From NCBI RefSeq assembly GCF_003597395.2, contig NC_133773.1, forward strand, positions 125,257,925-125,321,924: 64,000 nt of DNA, in the 5' to 3' direction. Position numbers and translations under genes: made by a program. Of this stretch, positions 35,641 to 47,244 are shown piece by piece. The stretch comes from Chelonoidis abingdonii. Taxonomy: Eukaryota; Chordata; Testudines; Testudinidae. A model generated the notes under the pieces. It did no database searches. It had not been told where the DNA came from and was given only the letters and a program-made list of their open reading frames with translations. Each line of letters starts with the position of its first letter. Position 1 is the first letter of the stretch.

Positions 35641-36232
35641 GTAACACTGTTGCAAAAAAGCAAACATCATTCTGAGATGTATTAGCAGGAGTATTGTAAG
35701 CAAGACATGACATGTAATTCTTCCGCTCTACTTTGTGCTGATTAGGGCTCGACTGGAGTATTGTGTTCAGTTCCAGATGCCACATTTTAGGAAAGATGTG
35801 GACAAATTGGAGAATGTCCAGAGAAGAGCAACAAAAATGATTAAAGGTCTAGAAGAAAATATGACCTATGAAGGAAGATTGAAAAAATTGGGTTTGTTTG
35901 CTCTTGAGAAGAGAAGACTGAGGGGCAACAAGATAACAGTTTTCAAGTATAGGAGGAGGAAGAAAAATTGTTCTCTTCAACCTCTGAGGATCATACAAGA
36001 AGCAATGGGCTCAATGAGGTTTAGGCTGGACATTAGGAAAAACTTCCTGTCAGGGTAGTTAAGCAGTGGAATAAATTGCCTAGGGAGCTTGTGGAATCTT
36101 CATCATTGGAGATTTTTTAAGAGCACATTAGACAATCACCTGTCTGAGATGGTCTAGATAATACTTAGTCCTGCCATGAGTGCAGGGGACTAGACTAGGT
36201 GACTTTTGAGGTCCATTCCAGTCCTACAATTC
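35640..36232 (+). mobile_element. CR1 LINE, 3' fragment
   Basis: The plus-strand frame 35735-36058 carries ARLEYCVQFQMPHFRKDVDK and RRATKMIKGLEENMTYEGRL, the CR1 RT C-terminal region. The tail near 36190 (GACTAGACTAGGTGACTTTT, then CAGTCCTACAATTCTAT) is the CR1 3' end. Heavily 5'-truncated. Confidence 0.88.
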
Positions 36233-36479
36233 TATATTCGGGGCTGGTTCTGCTCCTACTGAAGTCAACGCAAGTTTGCAAAATGATACATGGAGATCGT
36301 TACATTCTTTGCAGCCCACACTCCTTTTGTGTGAAAGAAAAACAAGCTGTGACTTTCAACTGTGACCTTCCTTTTATGCTAACATCATCAAGAGACGACG
36401 AAAAAGGCAACAAAACAAAGTGCTATAAAATAACAGAAACTGACAGAAATTGAATATGCTGACTGTGTGGTGTGCACTG

Positions 36480-36600
36480 GTGGGTGAGATAACATCTTTT
36501 ATTGGACCAACTTCTGTTTGTCAGAGAGATAAGCTTTCAAGTTTCTTGGGGTCTGGACCTGACCTGAAGAAGAATTCTGTGTAAGCTCAAGTTGAAATGC
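36480..36600. mobile_element. Penelope-like 3' end fragment, rearranged
   Basis: It begins ATAACATCTTTTATTGGACC like 17303 and 19098, then folds back so that CTGAAGAAGAATTCTGTGTA appears on the plus strand. The CUGAAGA box is present, but no GAAA follows in the right place. Confidence 0.5.
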
Positions 36601-36641
36601 TGAGTGTCCTAATAACAATGACCTAGTAACAATGATAATTG

Positions 36642-36822
36642 GGGGAGGGATAGCTCAGTGGCTTGAGCACTGGCCTGCTAAACCCAGCGTGAGTTCAATC
36701 CTTGAAGGGGCCATTTAGGGATTTGGGGCAGAAATCTGTCTGGGGATTGATCCTGCTTTGAGCAGGGGGTTGGGCTAGATGTCCTCCTCAGATCCCTTCC
36801 AACCCTGATATTCTATAATTAG
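36642..36822 (+). mobile_element. tRNA-derived SINE with CR1-like tail (second copy)
   Basis: GGGATAGCTCAGTGGCTTGA (A box) and GTGAGTTCAATCC (B box) head the copy. The tail GATCCCTTCCAACCCTGATA, then TTCTATAATT closely follows the CR1 end at 41915-41955. Confidence 0.9.
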
Positions 36823-36829
36823 CCCGCAG

Positions 36830-37795
36830 CATTAAATAGTAATATACAACTAAATAATCCCATCAGCATTAAATAATCAAAGGGAGATAAAAACATGCCT
36901 TCACCAGCCAATACATAAAAATAAATGGAAAAGCCCCTCAAAAAAACACATATGCCCTCCTATCTAGGAATATATCCCAATCCTTCCCCAGAAACCCTGC
37001 CAAATAAATGGCTTTTGCAGCATGCCTGAAAGGTCAGCAGTGTTCTACCTTATTTCCAGATGTGCATTAAATGTGTAAATGAAAATTTTATCAGTCACTG
37101 ACAAGTTGAGGGTAAAGAATAATACAATACTTTGCAATGAATATATGATCTCCAGTTTATTTTTGTAAATTACTTTAATGTTTGTCAAGGTAAATGAGAC
37201 TCTCTTCTTTTAAAGCCAATTTCTTCTTTTTACCTGTAGAGATAATATGTGGCAGCTTAATGGTGGGATCTGTTGCTGGCTCCAGAAGTGATTTTATTAC
37301 AACATTTAAGTTGATAACATTGTAACAAGGTACCAAATCCAAGTTCCCTGATTACAAGACAATTCTAGGATGTGGAATGATTAACACAATGGGGGAGTCT
37401 GAGATGTTAGGACTCTTTTTCAGTTGGTTTGTTCTGATTTCATTCTGTATAAGGATATCACTAATGTATGTGTCATTTTTACATGATAAACTATATCAGT
37501 CTGCTAACTATTTCTAAATGGGGAATAATTTAAAGTGCGGCTATAATGAGGAAAGTTACTTTTTATTCCACATACCTGCTCTTGATGGACACAATTAATC
37601 CCTAAATTAATGGGACATAGGAGCCTAAGTCACTTGGCTGCTTTTGAAAAATCCCAACAATAGGCAGCATGGTTGGTCAGTGCACAAATGCAGCGAATGG
37701 GAATAGCTGCAGGATATTTGTAACTGGACAGCAGGGATTCAGCATGCACAGACTCAGGGCTCTTGCATATCAGCAGCTAATCCTGGAACTGAAAT
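36830..37795. other. Intergenic, nothing identified
   Basis: AT-rich single-copy-looking DNA without a supported feature. Confidence 0.4.
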
Positions 37796-37799
37796 ACAT

Positions 37800-38890
37800 G
37801 CATGCACTTAAATGCTAACTTCTCCTCCTCAATCCTCTCACCACCCACATTTCTCCAGCACTCTTGACAACTCCGCTAGCTTCCCTGTCACTCAAGCACA
37901 CAAATCTGGGGTTATCTATGACTCCTTTTTTCTCTCCTTACACCGAAGCTCTTCTCAAATCTCACCACTTCTCCCTCCCCTCTGTAACACTAAAAATCTG
38001 CTCCTCCTTCACCAAGTCCACTACTGAAAACCCAGTAAACACTAACACCAAGGTTCTTGTAACCTGGCTTGTAACCTGCTTACTAGTCTCCCGGGCTCTC
38101 ACTTCCCAGCTCTCTCTCTAGCATTCAGCAGACAAAATGACTTCTTTCCCTCCTCAAGTCCAGGGCCGGCTTTAGGAAGTGTGGGGCCCAATTCGAACAG
38201 TTTTGATGGGGCCCCGGCAGAGAAGACAAAAAAAAACGTAAAAAAACATGTGGGGCTTGTACTCACCGAGCGGTGCTCTGAGTCTTTGGCAGCACTTCGG
38301 CGGCAGGTCCTTCACTCGCTCCAGATCTTCGGCAGCACTGAAGGACCTGCCACCGAAGTGCCACCAAAGACCCAGAACAAGCAAAGGACCCACCGCCGAA
38401 GTGCTGCCGAAGACCCGGAGTGCCGCCACTTGAGTAAAAATTAAAAAATGCGCCTCTAGCCAGGGAAGAGATTCTCACTGGGCGTGGCGCCCTCTTAAGC
38501 ACGGGGCCCGATTTGGGGAAATTGGTAGAATTGGCCTAAAGCTGGCCCTGCTCAAGTCCTTCCACTGATTCTCCCTCTTTCCACAAAGAACCATTTGTCC
38601 TGCTCTGCAGATCTCTGCCCTGCCTATTCACCTACTGTCACTCACCACCTTGATCTCTGGGCTCTGCCCCCTTTTTCTTCTCGTTGCTCCCTTGGCCTCT
38701 TCCTCTCACACTGGTCTTTGTGCCTTTCATACATTGCTCTCTAGACCTCAGACAATATCCCTCTTCTTCCATACTATGTTCTGACTGTCATCCGTCAAAG
38801 CCCCCTTCATAACTCACTTCTCACCTTGCTGTCCAACAGGGACTCCTGGTCCTACCATCTCCCTGTTCCCTTGTTGCCCTACCTAGTTAA
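37800..38890 (+). repeat. Old pyrimidine-rich interspersed repeat, split by a hAT
   Basis: CT-rich sequence with decayed LINE-like phrases (for example SGVIYDSFFLSLHRS near 37900) runs up to 38160 and resumes at 38559. The class is uncertain; an L2-like LINE is the best guess. Confidence 0.3.
38161..38550. mobile_element. hAT-like MITE with perfect target duplication
   Basis: Ends CAGGGCCGGCTTTAGGAAGT and (other strand) CAGGGCCAGCTTTAGGCCAA are inverted repeats. CTCAAGTC is duplicated exactly at 38153-38160 and 38551-38558. The interior has AAGTGCTGCCGAAG-type inverted units. Frames inside are incidental. Confidence 0.93.
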
Positions 38891-39880
38891 AAATACCAGA
38901 AGCCACAATTCTGTCACAATACAGTACAGCTCACATTATTTTTATTTGTTTTAATCCTCACATCTCTTTCCCTAACCCCCTGAGTGGTTCACAACTTTTC
39001 CAAACACTAACCGCATATTACAACAGAAAACAAGTTTTGGGATTCACATCCGCCCCCACATAGTTTCCAGAAACCGCTCCTATCTAGCCATAAAAAAAAT
39101 GGAGAGGTTGGTCATCCTCAACCATACATGTGTTCATGACTCCCTAGGGGTCCACAGAGATTGAGAACTCATGCCTATCTCCTTCCTGTATCAGTCTTTC
39201 ATGCACTATAGTAACAAAGAGGTGCATAACATGCCAGTCATAATATAACTCCACATGTCACAGCATTAATTGCATTCCTTCCCCCTCGCACCCCTTTCGG
39301 ATGTGCTACTTCTCGGTTGCAGGATATTGTGCAAGGTTTTATTCTCTAGTTGGGATTCTCCCCCTTTCAGCACATCCTGTCTCATTTGTCCCCTCTACAG
39401 ATTAACTCATGCATACCAGTTTTTCCAATGCCTAATTGCCATGGGGTCCTACACCTTAACCAGAGCACCTCTCTTCAATTTATTACAAGAGCCCTGCCTA
39501 CACTCTAGGCACTGCATGAAAATGTATGGCCATACGGCCACTTTCAGTATCGTTCATGTACCAAGAGAGCATTAGCTCAAGTCTGAACTATCAAGATGTG
39601 CAAAAAGGACAATAAAAGAGATGGGGATCAAGCTGCAAAAATCAGATCTGGATTTCAAGCACCCAACATTCAGGGCTGTTCTTGATCCAGGGTTTTTCTT
39701 TAAGCCACTGTAAAGAGAGGGACCACTGCACAAACCAGAAGTTTAGAGATATTTAGATCCAGGATCTTCGTAGCATCCCATATCAACACAACAGTGGCAA
39801 CACCAAGTACCGCATGTATGGAGATACAGTGAAATGTGTAAATAACATGGCCATAGCCAACTAAGGGCAAAGGTGCTTCT
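38890..39880. other. Intergenic, nothing identified
   Basis: No supported gene or element. Confidence 0.4.
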
Positions 39881-40034
39881 TCAGGTATGTCTAATATGCA
39901 ATTAAACACCAGCAGCTGGCCCATGTCAGGTGACTCAAGCTCACAGGGGTTGGATTACAGGGCTGTAAAACTGCAGTGTAGATATTCAGGCTCAGACTGG
40001 AGCCTGAGCTCTGGGACCCCATGAGGGAGGAGAA

Positions 40035-41957
40035 TGCCAGCACCTGGCTCTGGGGAAAGTGGTGGATGTGATATATCTTGACTTTAGCAAAGCTTTTGAT
40101 ACAGTCTCCCACAGTATTCTTGCCAGCTAGTTAAAAAAGTATGGATTGGATGAATGGACTATAAGGTGGTGTGGCAGAGCTCTGACCTTGCTCCCATGGG
40201 TCCTGCCCTTCTAAGCAGTTTATGCTAGCCTCAGTGGCTCACTGCAACCCTCCACATAGCCCTTCTCTCTCTAGAGCCAGGGTTACAGTCTACTGAGCCC
40301 TTTTCATCACAGGCCTGCAAGGAGGTTGGTGAGAGAACTCCCACAGTCTCTGTTCAGCCTCTTGTCCTGACAGGGGCCTGACTTCTTCTCCCAGGAGATG
40401 CTCCTATAGTGGGGGTTGGGGGGAACCCGGGCCCGCCCTCTACTCCGGGTTCCAGCCCGGGGACCCTAATGGTAGCAGTTGTTGGCAGCCAACCTTTCAC
40501 TGCCAGAGTTGCTACATTTCCTTGGGCTACTTCCCCACAGCTCTCCTGCTTCTCCCTTCTTCACTCTTACCTTAGGGTTCCTTTAACGATGGTCTGAGGG
40601 TGTCTTCAGTAACCAGCCCTTCAGCCACACTTCCTCACCTCTGGCTCCCTGGCTCTTCCCTGTCTGACTGGAGTGAGCTCTTTTTATAGTATCAGCAGGG
40701 CCTTAATTAGAGTCAGGTGGTCACATTAACTGAATGACCTCACCTGACTCTTTTCAGGTTAATTAGAGTCAGGTGTTCTCATTAGCCTGGATCAGCCCCT
40801 GCTCTGGTCAGTCAGGGAACAGAAAACTGTTAATCCAGTGGCCAGTATATCTGCCTTCTGCTATTCTGTTGTACCCAACTGGCCTGGGTCTATTACGGTG
40901 AATAGAAAACTGGCTAGATTGTCGGGCTCAACGGGTAGTGATCAATGGCTAGATGTCTATTTAGCAGCTGGTATCAAGTGGAGTGCCCCAGGGACTGGTC
41001 CTGGGGCCGGTTTTGTTGAACATCTTTATTAATTATCTGGATGATGGGATTAATTGCACCATCAGCAAGTTTGCAGATGACACTAAGATGGGGGGAAGGG
41101 GCAGATTCGCCGGAGGGCAGGGATAGGGTCCAGAGTGACTTAGACAAATTGGAGGATTGGACCAGAAGAAATCTGATGAGGTTCAACAAGGACAAGTGCA
41201 GAGTTCTGTTCTTAAGAAGGAAGAATCTCATGCACCGCTACAGGCTGGGGACTGACTGGCTAAGCAGCGGTTCTGCAGAAAAGGACCTGGGGATTACAGT
41301 GGACAAGAAGCTGGATATGAGTCAGCAGTGTACCCTTGTTGCCACGAAGGCCAATGGCATATTGGGCTGTATTAGTAGGAGCAATTGCCAGCAGATCGAG
41401 GGAAGTGATTATTCCCCTCTGTTTGGTGCTGTTGAGGCCACACCTGGGGTATTGCTTCCAGTTTTGGTCCCCCCTACTAAAGAAGGGATGTGGACAAATT
41501 GGAGACAGTCCAGCGGAGGGCAACGAAAATGATTAGGGGGCTGGGACACATGACTTATGAGGAGAGACTGAGGGAACTGGGCTTATTTAGTCTGCAGAAG
41601 AGAAGAGTGAGGGGGAATTTTATAGCAGCCTTCAATTACCTGAAGGGGGGTTCCAAAGATGATGGAGTTTGGCTGTTCTCAGTGGTGGCAGATGACAGAA
41701 CAAGAAGCAGTGGTCTTAAGTTGCAGTGGGGGAAATTTAGGTTGGATATTAGGAAAAACTATTTCACTAGGAGGGTAGTGAAGCAGTGGAATGGGTTACC
41801 TAGAGAAGAAGTGGAATATCCATCTTTAGAGGTTTTTAAGGCCCAGCCTGACAAAGCTCTGGCTGGGTTGATTTAGTTGGGGTTGGTCCTTGAGCAGGAG
41901 GTTGGACTAGATGACCTCCTGAGGTTTCTTCCAACCCTAATATTCTATGATTCTAAA
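40035..41957 (+). mobile_element. CR1 LINE, 5'-truncated, split by an LTR
   Basis: It begins in the RT domain (VDVIYLDFSKAFDTVSHSIL-like, about 40060-40120), is interrupted at about 40168, and resumes at about 40898. RT continues with [10 protein letters not shown] (shifted), then SDLDKLEDWTRRNLMRFNKD and [15 protein letters not shown]. The frame at 41490-41876 has [20 protein letters not shown] and DIRKNYFTRRVVKQWNGLPR. The tail TTGGACTAGATGACCTCCTG, then ATTCTATGATTCT ends it. Confidence 0.9.
40168..40897 (-). mobile_element. LTR inserted in CR1, minus orientation
   Basis: CR1 stops at TATAAGGTG and restarts at AATAGAAAACTGGCTAGATT. GGTG is present on both sides, as a possible 4-bp duplication. 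On the minus strand a TATA box (TACTATAAAAAGAGC) lies at about 40693, and the direct repeat CACCTGACTCTAATTAA occurs twice upstream of it, like a U3 enhancer. No genes inside. Confidence 0.55.
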
Positions 41958-42059
41958 ATCTATATTGCAATATTATAGCTCCACAACCTAACCCCTGTAA
42001 GCCCAGATCAGCAGACGCCAGCCATCCGCAGGTGTTTAATTGCAGTATAGACATACCCT

Positions 42060-43260
42060 TCATGTTTCACAGCTCAGAAACTGGATGTTTTCTCCTGCTA
42101 TTTAAAGATAGAGGGAAATTTAGGAAGTCTCACCTTCGGGGACTGTATTATGCACATCAAACCACAACCCTGGCCTGAAACTCTAGCCACCACCAGAGAT
42201 GTATGACTTTTTACTCTAGCAGAAGAGGCATGTGTGTAATGAAAACTGGCTGAAAAAGATGCATAGAGATGTCTAGTGGTAAATGTCCCCACCCATAACT
42301 GCCGCTAACCCAGTTAGATGACTTCAGCACAAGCCAATTTGCAACTGTTAAGCATTTTCATTTTTAGATGTGCTCAAATCCTTGCTGTTCCACCCACTCC
42401 CTTCATTAGCATACTAGACGCCCCCATTGCATGCTTTTAAATGGTCTATAAATCAGGTGTGTGTGAAGGAGGTAGCTTTGCCTCTATAACCTTAAGGAGG
42501 CTAAATCTTTCTCTTGCAACCTTGGAAAATGTTCTTTGTAAGAAACTTTTTCCCCTTTTCAGCCCCATAAGCCCAGCTGACCTCGGGTTGTTAGTTGCTG
42601 TGATATGGTAGAGTTCAGAGCTTAAAAGGAATTATTCTAATTGCAACCCTGATAATATGCAGCATGGAAACCTCCCAATTTCCCCAGGTGTCTCATTAAA
42701 CACCTACTCACAGTTTACAGATAATGGACATATGACACTTGTGTAAGTGCCAGAATACACCCCCTGACCCACCCCCTGGCTGTTGGATTTAGTCACCATA
42801 GGAAAATCTCACCATTACGTGCCTCCTGCAGAAATGTGTGTACAAACAGTGTGTGTTTCTGGGCAACTTTCAGTGTGCTTTTCTGGCATGTGTACGACGA
42901 GTGTGCATCACTGAAAATCTAGCTCCCAGTGCAAGAGGGCTGTTTTGGATGCATAGTTTAGAACAAGTACATCGTCACTGTAATGAAGTTTACCTTCAAT
43001 TACTGATATGTACTCACAACCTGAACCCAGATTAACCTAATTTTTATCTGGCAATTTCCACGAGTTTTTTAATTTAAAAAATTCATACAAAAAACCTCAG
43101 AGAATGTTCCTGTGGGATATTTCTCATGATCTGAAGAGATGAAGTATGACTTACATAATTTTTTGGAATAGTTAACTTTTATACTTTAACTCTTACAAAC
43201 AGATTTACCAAAACACTCTGGTTGCTTTACCCCACTCTGGAGCACTACAGAGCAGCCAGA
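42060..43260. other. Intergenic, nothing identified
   Basis: Ordinary sequence; no supported gene or element. Confidence 0.4.
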
Positions 43261-43264
43261 GCTT

Positions 43265-44482
43265 ATAGATAAAACTTCTCTTCTCTCCTTTCCCCATCCC
43301 CTCTAACTTCTACCTCTCCTTCTCTGATCCTTTCCCATTCTCCCTCCTTTTCCTTCCCATCTTCACCTCCCATCTCTTCCCTCTCACTTTTCACTTCCCC
43401 CATACTACCACTCCTCCCATTTCTTTCTCTTTCCATTTCGCTCTATCTTTTCCTCCTCCCCACTTCCTGCTCTCCCCTTTCTCCCATCTCCCTTCCTGTC
43501 TCTGGGTCTGTGACAGCCCAGGGCAGAGCCTCTTTTCTCCCCATATAGCCCTTCCTGCAAACCAGCCAAGCTCCCTGCAGCCCTTCTCCCTGAGACACAG
43601 CCCACAACATAGACATGACTGGAGCCACATTTCCACCACACACTTTAAATCCCCTTCAATCAGAGGTGAGATGGGTTGGGCCTGAGCTGGGTGGGCAAGG
43701 GGCAGCTGTGACCCCCTTTCTACTCTCCCCTGCTTGGCCCCGATCTCTCTTTCTCCACTTTCCGCTTTCCACCTACTCCTTCTTCCTTCCCACAGCTTCC
43801 CCCTTTTTGCCTTCCCCTCTCGCTTCTCCCCATCTTTTCCCCTCCCCTCCCTCTTTCCATACACTCAACTCTCCCTCCCTCTTCCTTTCCCCTCTCCTAT
43901 CTCCCTACCCTGGAGGGGGTGAAGTAAGGTGATGCGGGTTAAAGAGGATGGGGTGGGAGGAGAGGCGGAGGAGATGGAGGAGAAACAGGGGAAGGAAAAG
44001 GAGGAGCTGGAGGAGGTGTGAGACTCTGTGGGAAGAGGATGGGAGGAGGAGAGAGAGGCTAGAGATGGGAGGTGAAGAAGAAGGAAGGGATCAGGGAAAG
44101 GGTGAGAGAAGAGAGATTGAGGAAGGAGAAGGGGAAAGAAAGGGAGATGAGAGGGAAGGACAAGGAAGAAGAGAAGGAGGAGAAGGGAGAAAAGGGGAAG
44201 GGTTAAGGAGGAAAGGGAGAAATGGATAAGGGGAAGATGGGGGAGGGAAGGTGGAGCAAGGGGCAGAGAGGGAGTAGAAAGGATGAAAGGGAAGGATGAG
44301 GATGCACAGAGAGGAGGGAGAGGGGTGAGAAGTGTAAAAAGAGACAGGCAGGAGAAGGGCAAAGGGGGGGGGAGGAAGAGAGCGAGCAGAAAGAGGGGAT
44401 GAAGGGGAGAAGGGTGATGGGGAGGAGGAGAAGGAAATGGGAGGGAGCAGAAGGGGGCTGAAAAGGCGAGAAGACAGGAAGT
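43265..44482. repeat. Polypyrimidine block followed by polypurine block
   Basis: 43265-43500 and 43735-43915 are almost entirely C and T. 43926-44480 is almost entirely A and G. A 230-base mixed segment interrupts the pyrimidine part. The strand asymmetry flips near 43918. Many long frames on both strands here (for example 43865-44362 minus) result from this composition and have Ser/Pro/Leu or Glu/Arg/Gly content only. Confidence 0.85.
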
Positions 44483-44605
44483 CTGAAAATTTCATTAAGC
44501 CTGGAGCTTCTCACGTCATTGTGGAACTGGCTCTAGCAGAAGCCAAAATCACATTTCTGAGGATAAATTCACTAAAGCTGACAACACAATAGATAGTGAG
44601 GTGAG

Positions 44606-44895
44606 GTCTGGCTACACTACAAGTGAAGTGCTACAATCTCACCTTCACTTGCAGTGCAGGCAACGACAGTAGAGAAGACTTGGCTGCACGGGCTTCAGCA
44701 CAGGCTAGCAACCAGCATACATGGCACCTGGGACCCAGGGTAGGTACTCTGGTTCTCGCCTGTAGAGTGCTGAAGCTCATGCTACCACATCTATGCTACT
44801 ATTTTTATCTCTGCTAGCTAGATTAAAGCTAGCACAGGTATGCCTACTCATGCTACAATCACATCTTCACTTGCAGTGTAGATACATAGTGCAGT
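44606..44895. mobile_element. MITE-like repeat with TCTGGCTACACTACAAG ends
   Basis: GTGCTACAATCTCACCTTCA near 44626 recurs as TGCTACAATCACATCTTCAC near 44852, both followed by CTTGCAGTG. A short internal palindrome GCTAGCTAGATTAAAGCTAGC lies near 44815. Confidence 0.45.
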
Positions 44896-46258
44896 TGACC
44901 CCACTGCAGAGGGGCTATGCTGCTGGGGTGCACCAATCCCTTGGATTTTTGGTAGGTACAGGGTGTACCACATGCTCGGAGGCAAAGCTCTAGGCACTCC
45001 AGGCTCTAACCCTCTGTGGGTTCCCATAAACACTCACTGTCTGATGAATAACAAAGGGATGCTTCATCAGGGGTGAGCACAAGGGTTTGGAGATGCAAAC
45101 AAAAGGTGAACCAACAGCTCCTAACTCAGCCCTGAGGGCATCCCATCCTGGGGTATGAAGGCGAGGCTTCTCAGGCCTACACCCAGGGATTCACACTTCA
45201 AGCCACCCCTTTTCCTAAAGTATTATGCATAGTCCTTTTGCCCAGCAGGTGTAGTCTCGTTCAGGCCCTCCACACAGTCCCTCTGTTTGCAGGCCACTTC
45301 TAACTATCTACCAGGGCTAGCACTGGCCCCCTTCCAGCAGTAGGGAACTTCCCAGCCTAACTCTCAGACCCTCAGCCCCAGCTCCCAAGCTGCCCAGCCT
45401 GCTTTCCACAGCCAGCTCTCAGCCTGCAGCCTCCAGCCTGCTGCTGCTCACATGCCTTCAAAGTCAGGTTCCCTCTGGCAGCGCTTCCCTTTTGTGTTCT
45501 GGAGTGTTATGAAGCCCCTTACCAGCCACATATTGCATTGGGGGTTAACATGGTGTTCAGTAAGAAGCCAAAATTTCATTATAGATAGGAAAGGTGATGG
45601 CAGCATTGCCAATCCCAACTGTTCAAATATCATGAGTCAGGTCCCCCAAAATCAGAAGATTGGCTTTAAAAATTATGTGTTTTTTTAAAAATAACGTATA
45701 TTGGATTCTCTTTATTTTCTATCTGGTTTCTGAGCCTTTACAATGCACTCAGATCATCTTTTCAAGTTAAAGTTGCTTCCAGCAGTAGGGGCTTTAAGAA
45801 AAAAAACGGCAAGACTCATGATAAAATTGAAAGAGTTAGCAACATCGTGATTATAAATACATAGATTAGATAGACAGACAGATACCCAGAAAAAAATCTA
45901 CATTAAAATGGAGTTGAGAGGAAATATGTGTAATTTATGGTAAATTTCATTACATAGATGTTGTAATTATACTCAAACCAAATATTATAAACCTAGCAAA
46001 ATCAGTTCAGGTTACATTTAAAAGATGCCCAAACATGTTAAGGTATGGAAATGCATAGTTAGGCACCCAAACATCTTTAAAACTGCCCTGTAGTGACAGA
46101 AAAGGGGGAGGAGGAGACACAATGAAAAGAACTTTTGGTCTTTAAAAATCAGTTCAATCTAGTCTTGGCTCACAAATACTAAAAATACCTTAATCATAAT
46201 CATTGCTAGTGCACAGCATCTTTTAACTGCACCTTTCATAACCTTGCATGGAAACAGG
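44896..46258. other. Unassigned; possible LTR debris
   Basis: 45000-45530 is GC-richer and may be a decayed LTR. I cannot place its ends. 45540-46258 is AT-rich and unassigned. Confidence 0.3.
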
Positions 46259-46259
46259 A

Positions 46260-47143
46260 GGAGAATTTTACCAGTAAATCTGTTTAGAAATGAAAATTAT
46301 TTAAAGTAGGTCCTTTAAAAAATAAATATAATTGCCCTCTCCCATTATTCTCCATAACTAAGTTTCTTCTTCAGCAGGAACCTTAACCTTGCCCTCTAGA
46401 GACACAAGAATAGGGCTCCATGTCTGTCATGGAGGTCGCAGAATGTCACAGATTCCGTGACATTCTGCGACTTCTGTAACTTCTGCAGCAGCCAGTGTGG
46501 CTGACCCCAGGGCCACCCAAGCAGCTGGCTCTGGTGCCAACTGCTCAGGTAGCCCCAGGGACAGCCACGCTGGCTATTGCTGGAGTGCTCCACAGCCAGT
46601 CGCACAGGCCACTGCTAGAGAGCCTCAGGGCCAGCTACACCGGCAGTGGTTCTGGGGCAGCTGGGACAGGCACTGCCCAGCAGCCCCCCAGCAGCAGTCC
46701 CGGGGAGCCAAGGCAGCTGCTGCCCACTGGCCTCAGTCCCTCCCACCCCTCACAGCGGCCCCCCGGGGCACCCCCCAGCAGCAGCCCCCACCCACTAAAG
46801 ATGTAGTCAGGGGCGTTTGTAGTATAAGTCAAGGACAGTTCATGGACTGTGAATTTTTGTTTATCGCCCATGACCTGTCCATGACTTTTACTAAAAACAT
46901 CCGTGACTAAATCCTAGCCTTACACATGTAGTAAGATATTTTAGTGTTTGTGGACCAAGACTACATAGAACTGATCCATAAGGTTTCAATGAGTTTTAAC
47001 TATATAGGAAGTTTGAAGAATCTGTGTTATACTGTTACTGAGATAACGAGGGCCAAAAAAGGTCTAACACAGGGTACTAAATTTCTTAAAGGACCTATTT
47101 TAGTTAATTTTAATTCCTAAACAGATTTACTTGTAAAATTCTC
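46260..47143. mobile_element. Foldback element with ~60-bp inverted arms and a nested insert
   Basis: 46261-46320 (GAGAATTTTACCAGTAAATC, TGTTTAGAAATGAAAATTAT, TTAAAGTAGGTCCTTTAAAA) matches the reverse complement of 47086-47143 at most positions. The interior includes a separate GC-rich unit at 46408-46922. No family name can be assigned. Confidence 0.6.
46408..46922. mobile_element. GC-rich non-autonomous DNA element
   Basis: It opens TAGGGCTCCATGTCTGTCAT with a tight hairpin (CGCAGAATGTCACAG / CCGTGACATTCTGCG), and ends ACATCCGTGACTAAATCCTA then GCCTTA. The GTGAC motifs and TAAGGCT-type ends match a common turtle repeat. The frames 46495-46910 are incidental. Confidence 0.5.
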
Positions 47144-47244
47144 AGTAAATCATTCTGTGTTCAGTGAGTAACAGTAACTTTGGAGCGGATACACTGTATT
47201 TTCCATGTGCGACAAAGAGACTGAAACCCAACTTTAAATGCAAA

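Larger units (their letters stand above)
39882..42060. mobile_element. MITE split by a CR1 insertion
   Basis: The left arm CAGGTATGTCTAATATGCAA, then TTAAACACC is mirrored at 42025-42057 by GGTGTTTAATTGCAGTATAG, then ACATACCC. These outer arms belong to a turtle MITE with AGGGTATGTCTACACTGC ends. CR1 sequence occupies the inside from about 40035 to 41957. Confidence 0.7.

Noticed and set aside
43391..44514. Several frames of 90-165 codons
   Set aside because: They are products of pure pyrimidine or purine composition, with only Ser/Pro/Leu or Arg/Glu/Gly residues.
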